64,000 bases of DNA from Diphasiastrum complanatum. Lineage: Eukaryota > Streptophyta > Lycopodiopsida > Lycopodiales > Lycopodiaceae. The stretch spans positions 62,770,692 through 62,834,691 of the forward strand of contig CM055092.1 of assembly GCA_029204225.1 (NCBI GenBank), in the 5' to 3' direction. The translations under genes were made by a program, and so were the position numbers. Each line of letters opens with the position of its first letter. Position 1 is the stretch's first letter. Under the pieces are notes generated by a model. The model did not search any database and was not told where the DNA came from. It saw only the letters and a list, made by a program, of their open reading frames with translations. This document shows positions 57,080-64,000 of this stretch, piece by piece.

Positions 57080-58770
57080 ATGCAGCTCTTCTTTCCATTC
57101 AGAGTACATCAGTTGCTGCTTCACTTTCACCATCCGTGGGTCCTCTTCCTCAGGCCGTATACCTTGGTGTGTATTTCTACTATTGCTTTTGTGCATACCT
57201 CAGATAGCCCTCCTGGTTCGGTGGTTGGTGCAGTATCTTCTCCATTGGTCTCTATATCTCCATCTCTTGAGTCCGTTATGGCCGATGTTCCTGCTGATTT
57301 CTATGGGGTTCTTCAGGGGTCCACGCTTGATGGTTCCCTCGCTATTGGTGATCAGGGTGTATCTTCTTTCACTTTACTCCATGGATCTCTGCTTGAGGTT
57401 TGTGAACCGCCTCATGATATTTCTACGGTTCCTTACATGATTCATGCGCCTTTGGCCCTTATTGTTACACATTTTCCATCCGAGGATATTTGCCAGATGG
57501 TCACTATTACTTATCTAGGGTATTTATATGTTGGGATCTTTCTAGATGAGTATACGGGCATCCTTCAGTCTCCTTGTGTTTCTACATATAGGTTTGCTGC
57601 AGTCCATGCCGATGCTGTGGATATATGGCATTCCTGGTTATTACGTATAGCTTGGTTTCCATTTGGACCTGTTGCTTGGTGCTGGTTTTTCCATATTACT
57701 GATCGCCTATGGTGCAGATATCTCTATGATTATGCATGTGGCTCTCTATCTGTTCCTTGGATTGTTGCTCATTGTCAGGCTTGGCATATCCTGATGGCTT
57801 GGGTTATTGCCACCTTTCCAGCTACTGTATGTCCAGGTGATCTTCAGATTCCCCATCATTTCTCCATATCGCTTGGTCTCTGATGCTGAGTTGCCACTTT
57901 GTTCTAGTTTTCCGAGACCATCAGAGTACCTTGAGAGAGTTCCTTCTCCTCTCTTGGATAGTTTGTGGGGAAGTTGCCGCCATATACCTCAGTATTGCTC
58001 ATATGTGCTTTGATACTCATCCCCAGCTACACGTGGATATTGATCCGCTGCTTGCTACTGATGTTGGGGATCCTGTTCCGCATTCCAGTGCATTTCTTCT
58101 ATTCCTCACTTGTGCGCCTGGTGTGTACTTTGGGATTACACTTGCGGCCAGTAAAAATGGGTCATCCGATTCTCCATCCGTTTTTGGTGTATCCTATGAT
58201 GGATTGGTATGTCCATATGAGGACTTTTTGGATGAGTTTTTCGGCTACAATTTTTCAGTTGAGGCCTCTACTATTTCTAGATTTGTTGCTATTGTTTTTA
58301 TGCATCATGCTTTTTTAGATGATGCATTGATTTCTTGGACCTTCAAGAGCCTTTGGCATGCTGCTCTTCTCGTGATAGGGGCCTTGAAGGTACCGTGTGC
58401 CATTGCTACTTCTTATTCATGGGCCTTATGAATACCTTGGGCTTTTGACCATGCTGGTGCACGTTTCTCCATTTTAGCTATCCTTTGTCAGGATGATCTC
58501 TTTATGATCCATGTTTCCTGGCATATCGCTTGCTTTTCCATGCTATTACAGCGTGCCTGTCATCCTGCTTATGTTCCTACTCCTTGGTGCTGGTCTTCCG
58601 ATGCTGCTATTCACGATGAGTGTCCATCTCTTTTCCAGTTTCCTTATTGGCTTCTTGTTGCTAATGCAGTTCTACCTTCTCAGGCTTTTTGGATACCTTA
58701 GTATGATGTCCCTATCTTTTGGGCTGATCCTCTACTATCTTGGGCATTACGAATACCTTGGCATTCCTGG
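57080..58770 (+). pseudogene. Open but unrecognised segment inside the chromovirus remnant
   Basis: Frame two is open from 57080 to 57883 (267 codons) and frame one from 57883 to 58431, then with two stops runs on into the integrase frame at 58771. Codon use resembles the adjoining integrase (T-ending codons), but none of the RT, RNase H or integrase-core motifs expected here appear. Weak echoes of RT active sites exist (FLDEYTGIL near 57540; FLDDALIS near 58314), not enough to call. The products would be rich in W, H, F and C. Confidence 0.4.
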
Positions 58771-59632
58771 TTGCTGCTTGATCATTCTACTTCTGATGGG
58801 CAGTCTGAGGTCCTTAACAAGATCCTTGAGGATTATTTACGCCATTTTGTTACTCCTTCTGGGAAGGATTGGGATCAGCATTTATGTTTAGCAGAGTATA
58901 GCTATAATAGCTCTGGTAGGTCCAACACAGGTGTCTCACCATTTTTCTTATCTCATGGCTATGCACCTCTTTTACCTGGCATTCCTCTCCCTCCTGAGGA
59001 TACACCTGTCACACTTGCATCTTTTCTATCAGGTGCTCGAGAGCTTATTACCTGGGCCAGTTCTCATTTACAGCATGTTCAGCAGCGTTATCAGACCTCA
59101 ATTGATCATCACCACCGCCATGTTGAGTTTCAGCTTGGAGATATGGTTTATCTACGCCTATGGTTTGCACATCGTCGTTTTGTCCAGGGCCATGCTTCTA
59201 CTGAGAAGCTTGCACCACGTTATTATGGGCCTTATCGCATTTTGGAGGTTCTTAGTCCAGTTACATATCGCTTACAGCTTCCTGCTTCCGCACGCGCTTG
59301 TGATATATTCCATGTCAGTTTATTACGTGCTGCTATTGAGGATGACGCTCCTTGTGATGCTGAGTTTCCTACTGCTCCAGAATTATTTCCATTTTTACCT
59401 GCTGCTATATTACAGGTTCGTCTATACCATAGTCGACGCCGCCGACAGATTCAATTTTTGGTCCAGTGGGATGGTCGTCCTATTGAGGAGGCCACTTGGG
59501 AGCCTATGATGTCTTTTATCATACACCATCACTTGTGAATCAAGCTCGTGCTCTTGCTGCACTTGTTGATTCCTCTACATCAGATGTTGTTCTAGCTGTT
59601 GATGCACCAGGGCTTGTTGCTATTTGATCCAG
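58771..59632 (+). pseudogene. Chromovirus integrase C-terminus and chromodomain
   Basis: SDGQSEVLNK (the stretch carrying the last integrase catalytic Glu) opens this part, then the GPY/F module GPYRILEVL and, near the end (59425-59515), a chromodomain-like IQFLVQWDGRPIEEATWEPM. Chromodomains steer integration towards particular chromatin. A frame change near 59535 leads to a tail ending in TAG/TGA at about 59627. The first two integrase Asp residues are missing. Confidence 0.8.
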
Positions 59633-59669
59633 TTTCTTTTCGGTAGTTGGGTCTATTTTTTTGTGCCAG

Positions 59670-60120
59670 GGAGAGTTATGGACTCGGCTCATTACATTCG
59701 CCACGTCCATTTACATTTACTTTACTTTATGCATAAGCAGGCCTTGGGCCCTTTTTTATTCATTAGTGACACTTAGTATATGGTTGGCCTTTGGCCTTAT
59801 TACTCATTATTAGGCCATTTGGACATATTACTGGAGAGTGGGGGCCTTCTTGGAGGGCACACTATTTTCCCTCCCAATTGGGCCCTAGCCACCGGAAGCT
59901 TCCTTTTAGGGCTTCCTCTTGGCTATAAGTAGGGAAACTGTGTCATTTGTTATTCAGCTGATGATATTGATCTCTCTCTTCAGTCTCCTTAATCTCTCTC
60001 TTTCCTGCTTTCTAGGGTTAAGTCTTGCTTATGTGCTGCTTTCATAGCTTAAGTCTTGCTTATGTGATGCTTTCATAGCTTAGCTTTAGATCAGCTGTGA
60101 CTTTATTCGTAACTTTATGG
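59670..60120 (+). repeat. Candidate 3' LTR of the chromovirus remnant
   Basis: A purine tract CCAGGGAGAG (about 59667-59676) follows the pol end. The sequence then has a TATA-like CTATAAGTAGG (59923-59933) and CT-rich DNA after it, as in an LTR promoter. It is cut by the next LTR at about 60121. No second copy confirms it. Confidence 0.5.
60018..60079. repeat. Tandem repeat, 2 x 31 bp
   Basis: TTAAGTCTTGCTTATGTG followed by (C/A)TGCTTTCATAGC occurs twice back to back with one difference. Confidence 0.9.
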
Positions 60121-60551
60121 GATTTTAATTAGTGCTAGTTTGGCCATGCCTGCGTGCTATTATAGGGGCCATTACTATTTATAGTAGGTCATATTTTAGG
60201 GTCGTTACTATTTATAGTGAATTCGTTTTTTAGTCAGGCATGTAGGTGGGTGCACTACTACTAGAATAGGATTTGCTTTTATCACTTAGAAATTCATCTT
60301 GGGTGTTTACCCAATATAGGTAGCAATTATAGCAATTGCTTTTTGTCTTTTGCTATTTGCTTTTTGCTTTTTACCTTACACATAGTTTAGAGAAAGTATG
60401 TATGTAGGCTGGCGCCCTACTTCATTTGTAATGGGACATAGTTGGAGTACATCTCTTCATCATTGTTGTTCTTTCTCATGTGTATGACTATTGTCTAACA
60501 ACAATAGGAATTTTGTCTTGGGTTACTTGTATGATCAAGTCGGTTTTCTCA
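60121..60551 (+). repeat. 5' LTR, outer end missing
   Basis: Matches the right LTR from ATTTTAATTAGTG onward; about 47 bases of the LTR start are lacking. Ends TTTTCTCA. Confidence 0.8.
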
Positions 60552-60563
60552 TGGTATCAGAGC
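60552..60563 (+). other. tRNA primer-binding site
   Basis: TGGTATCAGAGC directly follows the LTR end; exact initiator tRNA-Met complement. Confidence 0.9.
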
Positions 60564-60872
60564 GTGGTTCAAGATTCGAAAGAACAAGGAGGTACTCCAA
60601 CAAACGGAATCAATTCACAAGAAATTGATTTGGCCATCATCTTCAAGGAGAAAAACAGGTGCAGCTGATGTCCCTAGCCAACTCCCAAGTTTGATCTTCA
60701 ACTACAACGGTGGCAGCTTTGTGGGAGAAGATCCGGTGTACAAGGAAAGAGCTGAGCTCCAAGAAGGAGATTATGGAATCTCCCTCAGATTTCAGGATCA
60801 GATCTGATTGCTGATTCCAGATCAACTTGTTGCTTGAGGTCGCAAATTTGCAAGTCATTTCTGGAATTATTC

Positions 60873-61179
60873 GCTACTGATCAGAGACTCCCAAGTATAA
60901 GAGGCAACAATGTCAACTTCTTGGCCGTCATAGAAAAATTGATAATTGTGAAGGCCTTGTCGATTGGTGTTGAAAATCATGATCTTCATCTTTTTTAAGT
61001 TCACAGAGAGACCCCAAGCAACACAAAACCGATGTAAGACCTGTAAGTGACACTGCAACCCTTCTGGTGAGGAAGAAAGCAGGACAATGTCATTAGCATA
61101 AAGCATAATGGGGATGAGCAAATGAGCCAGCGGGCAACCATCTCCACCTTCTTCACGAATGAGGCACTCAAGATCATCA
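60873..61179 (-). pseudogene. LINE reverse transcriptase fragment
   Basis: On the minus strand reads ECLIREEGGDGCPLAHLL, LYANDIVLLSSSPEGLQ (LINE RT active site normally YADD, here YAND), FCVAWGLSVNLKKMKIM and FFYDGQEVDIV. The second Asp-box residue is replaced by Asn, so it is inactive as well as truncated. Near-identical words CTGGAATTATTC (60861-60872) and CTGGAATAGTTC (61180-61191) flank it. Confidence 0.75.
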
Positions 61180-61500
61180 CTGGAATAGTTCAGTGAAAAA
61201 TAGCAGGTCAGATTGCTGGAAAACAGCAGATCAGATCGTTGGAAAACAGTAGGACAATTGTTGGAAAGAGAATATATAGTCACTAAAGAGAGAGAAGCTA
61301 CAGCGTAGATCTGGAAAGGAGAGAGAACTAAGTGCATCCATGCATCAGGCATCAGAAAAGGCCAAGCAAACTACGAATAGCTGAATTCATTGAAGAGGTC
61401 ATTCAGGTGGGCAATTCAGAGGTCCGAATCGGCTGTCAAAGAGCTATGACCAGCTGTGGAAGAGAGCAGATGCAGGATCGATTCATAGCCAGGTCTCTTC

Positions 61501-61943
61501 TGTAGGAATCCATAATCAAGACTATTCATTAGCACAAAGTATTCTCAAAGAGAAGAGAGAGATGGTTAGATGACCCTCTTGTAGAAACTTGTGGACAGCC
61601 AATATGAACAGTAGATAGCTTAACAAAAGTGTGTCTCATACAAATGAATGGCTACATATAAGTAGTCCAAAATGGCTATCTACCTTCATGACTGTTGGCT
61701 GTCCAATAACTTGACTAATGGCTATCTAGCTACCATAAGTTACATAAAATAATTAAGTACCCCAAATAACAAGTTAGGTACTTAATTCACATGTATAGGC
61801 CCCTAGTGGACCCACGAGTCCCTACAAGTTAGTTTCATACTAACTTGGGCCTAAAATATAAATGACCATGGTTACACAGATCTCGACCTTTTGGGCCATA
61901 GTAACCTATGGCTTCTACATCATTTACATTTATTATTCTAACA
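61501..61943 (-). mobile_element. Solo LTR with perfect 5-bp target-site duplication
   Basis: 443 bp, TGTAGGAATCC to ATTCTAACA on +, flanked by TCTTC on both sides (61496-61500 and 61944-61948). No coding sequence, PBS or polypurine tract adjoins. On the minus strand it begins TGTTAGAATAATAAATG, typical of Copia LTRs, and has CT-rich sequence after a TATA-like stretch, which favours minus orientation. Confidence 0.8.
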
Positions 61944-61948
61944 TCTTC

Positions 61949-63507
61949 TCGTTGTTCACCATAGCGAAAACCAACGAAGGAAGAAGAAGAGAGGGGCTGG
62001 AGATGGTCGCGACCAGCCCGACGGCAAACTAGAATCTGTCTATAGTGCATGGAAGTGTCTTGTACACGCAGGAGGTGGATTCATTGCACAGGATTAAGAA
62101 GAACTGCTCGATCAAGAAGATTGTTGATGGACGGCTGAGATCATATGCATTAAAAGCGACGTGGGCCATTCGTTTTTGAAACACCATGGGATTTGATTGA
62201 AGAGGGCCTTTGAAAAGATGAAAGGAAATTTTTGAAGAACTTTCTTTAAGAATCTTCATGGAGAAATCCAAGATTGGACCCGACTGGTGAATTTGGGATT
62301 GAAGGGCAGGAGTTCTTTATAATGAAGAAACAATTCATTTTTAAACTTATTTCCTAAGGCTACTGAAGGGCCTAGCTTTGGCTAAAAGAGGGCTTTTGGG
62401 GTCAAATAAAGGCCAAATTGAAGCTATTTGTATGCAAGTGAAAGTATAGCAAGACAATCACATACAAGTGGGAGTTTATCACATGCAAGTTGAGGATGAT
62501 TACATGCAAGGAAGCATGGAAATACACAGATTGCTAGGATGCAATGGTGAACCTTGATGCATGCTGAGGGAGGTCTTAGAGTAAGGATCAGCAATACAAC
62601 TAGGAGTTGTTTGCAATCAGATGCAAGGTGAAGAAGGGATTCACAAGAGTAATCAGAACAAGGTTCGTCACAAAATGGAAGGGTTAACTCACAGGGAAAG
62701 GATACTCTACACGAAACAAAAGAGATGGTAGGGGAAGACAATCAGCGATCAAGGTGATGCTGAAGCTGCAAAAAGCGGCTACCAACAAGCATACTGAAGA
62801 AAGGTCAACTTCAAAGGTTCTAAGATTGACAAGGTCCATCAAGTTCATCACAAGTGGTAACTTATGAGAGTACCAGGAGAATTGAAATTGGTTCAATTCA
62901 AGGAATCGACATAAGTGGAGCCGACTACTTATAAAGCACAGGTTTCTAAAGTGGGTGTTGATGTATGAGATTTGATGTTGACATTTGTAGATCTCTTTCC
63001 TACTTATGGTTATCATGATGGTCTTACTGTAAAAAGAGGAATATTTTTTTTTTCTTTATGAATGTTGGGGAGATCCTTACATGTGTGGTAGCTTGAAAGG
63101 TGTTCAAAGAGACCAAGGGAGTCAATCTTCAAGCAAAGTTCTCATAAGGCAAAAGTTGTCATGTCTACATTATTTGATTCAGGGGGAATCAAAGTTCTTT
63201 GATTCAAAGGAAGTCAAGGAATCGGGTGATATGTTGAACTCATGGTGGTCACACATATACACTAAAGAGACATGAAGACTAAAGCAAGACATTGAGAAGT
63301 CATATGAAGCAGGTTCATATGAAAAGGATCGACATTCAAAGGAAATTCTACATCATCATACGAAGAAAGTTCTACATCGAGTAATGAAGACATTGAGATC
63401 AGAGTTGATCATGAATTCTAGATCAGAATTGAGGATCTTCATTACATGGGCTTCATGGAAGATACACATGCATACTTTTGTTATGCATAGTTCTAGACAA
63501 TGTAAAC
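61949..63507. other. Non-coding interior of the LTR element
   Basis: No domain recognised in either strand. Purine-rich on + with short ORFs only. Confidence 0.45.
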
Positions 63508-63519
63508 ATAAAGGGGGAG
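63508..63519 (+). other. Polypurine tract
   Basis: ATAAAGGGGGAG immediately before the LTR start TGTTAGAG. Confidence 0.85.
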
Positions 63520-63872
63520 TGTTAGAGTTAATGTTTACATTAGTACCTCTAATGTTATCATTCAGAATTTTAATTAGTGTTAGTTTGGCCATGCCTGCGT
63601 GCTAGTGGGTGCACTACTACTGAAATAAGATTTGCTTTTATCACTTAGAAATTGGGTGTTTACCCAATATAGGTAGTAATTATAGCAATTAGCTTTTTGT
63701 CTTTTGCTATTTCCTTTTTGCTTTTTACCTTACACATAGTTTAGAGAAAGTATATATGTAGGCTGGCACCCTACTCTCTTCATCATTGTTGTTCTTTCTC
63801 ATGTGTATGACTATTGTCTAACAACAATAGGAATTTTGTCTTGGGTTACTTGTATGATCAAGTCGGTTTTCT
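63520..63872 (+). repeat. 3' LTR
   Basis: Starts TGTTAGAGTTAATG. Compared with the left LTR it has deletions of about 90 bp and about 40 bp. Its right end is around 63872-63876. Confidence 0.8.
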
Positions 63873-63876
63873 AACA

Positions 63877-64000
63877 AGTGCTTTACCAAGACGATGAAGA
63901 ATGTCTGGGGGGTTGGTATCCCCTCGTGATAGGATAGTCTCAAGGCTAAAAAGAACACGATCAATACGACTCTGGGCATCAATATGTGTAAAACGATCAT
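63877..64000 (-). pseudogene. LINE endonuclease fragment (runs off the window)
   Basis: The minus strand reads DRFTHIDAQSRIDRVLFS, the SRIDR-type C-terminal motif of APE-like endonucleases in LINEs, then continues open without a stop to 63877. The open frame at the window edge starts with ATG in another frame and is not the relevant one. Confidence 0.55.

Larger units (their letters stand above)
56875..59632 (+). mobile_element. Chromovirus (Ty3/Gypsy) remnant with chromodomain
   Basis: Left part (56875-57180): protease to RT linker reading YDWFSSLGTIAVDLSQQTLSF. Right part (58771-59538): integrase end with SDGQSEVLNKILEDYLRHFV, AEYSYNSS, GVSPFFLSHGY, GPYRILEVLSPVTYRLQLP and a chromodomain. 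Between them are 1.6 kb without recognisable RT or RNase H. Confidence 0.75.
60121..63872 (+). mobile_element. Non-coding Copia-type LTR element with nested insertions
   Basis: Two related LTRs (60121-60551, 63520-63872) enclose a PBS and a polypurine tract but no gag-pol. The internal 3 kb holds leader-like sequence resembling the Copia D leader (repeated CAGATC and GCTGGA words), a minus-strand LINE fragment and a solo LTR. It is a large retrotransposon derivative of the Copia D family or a non-autonomous relative. Confidence 0.75.

Noticed and set aside
1-64000. CRISPR array, operon or prokaryotic defence system
   Set aside because: No regularly spaced identical repeats with unique spacers and no bacterial gene organisation; all evidence points to a plant nuclear genome.

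Overview
This window is nuclear DNA of a land plant with a large, repeat-rich genome. Two intron-containing genes with plant-type products sit in AT-rich DNA crowded with Ty1/Copia and Ty3/Gypsy LTR retrotransposons, LINE and SINE pieces, (GA)n microsatellites and non-autonomous DNA transposons. The species cannot be named from the sequence. No bacterial-style operon, CRISPR array or rRNA gene is visible.

Host genes. (1) A HAD-superfamily (subfamily IIIB) acid-phosphatase-like gene lies on + at 2761-4785. Three exons splice cleanly in frame; the first coding exon was not found. (2) A short-chain dehydrogenase/reductase (SDR) gene lies on -, reconstructed from four short exons scattered from 49833 down to 39072. 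Its 3.4- and 6.6-kb introns are filled with mobile DNA; the N-terminal exons are not in view.

Mobile DNA, left to right: a nearly full-length - strand Copia element (about 5736-12686), itself interrupted by an LTR-like insert and inserted into an older Copia remnant (12687-13145); a 5'-truncated + strand Copia element (15126-17812) that abuts a + strand Gypsy element (17813-about 24202) with an extra ORF downstream of integrase; a quiet AT-rich stretch (24.2-30.4 kb); a - strand Gypsy fragment with open RT-RNase H (30424-33162) ending at a CpG-rich short-unit tandem array (33163-33712); a tRNA-derived SINE (36210-36379); decayed Gypsy and Copia pieces in the SDR introns; two related hAT-like non-autonomous elements (44327-45110 and 45748-46356) and a third small one (51100-51287); then a dense mosaic from 50 kb to the end: two pieces of one Copia family in opposite orientation either side of 51570, a - strand Copia pol, a - strand Gypsy LTR end, a + strand chromovirus remnant with chromodomain, and a non-coding LTR element carrying a LINE fragment and a solo LTR.

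The two observations most worth following are the hAT-like family, whose members share a GC-rich hairpin core and overall architecture but carry different palindromic motif arrays at their ends, and the extra coiled-coil ORF downstream of the Gypsy integrase. All retroelement coding regions except one RT-RNase H ORF and one integrase-RT ORF carry stops or frameshifts.
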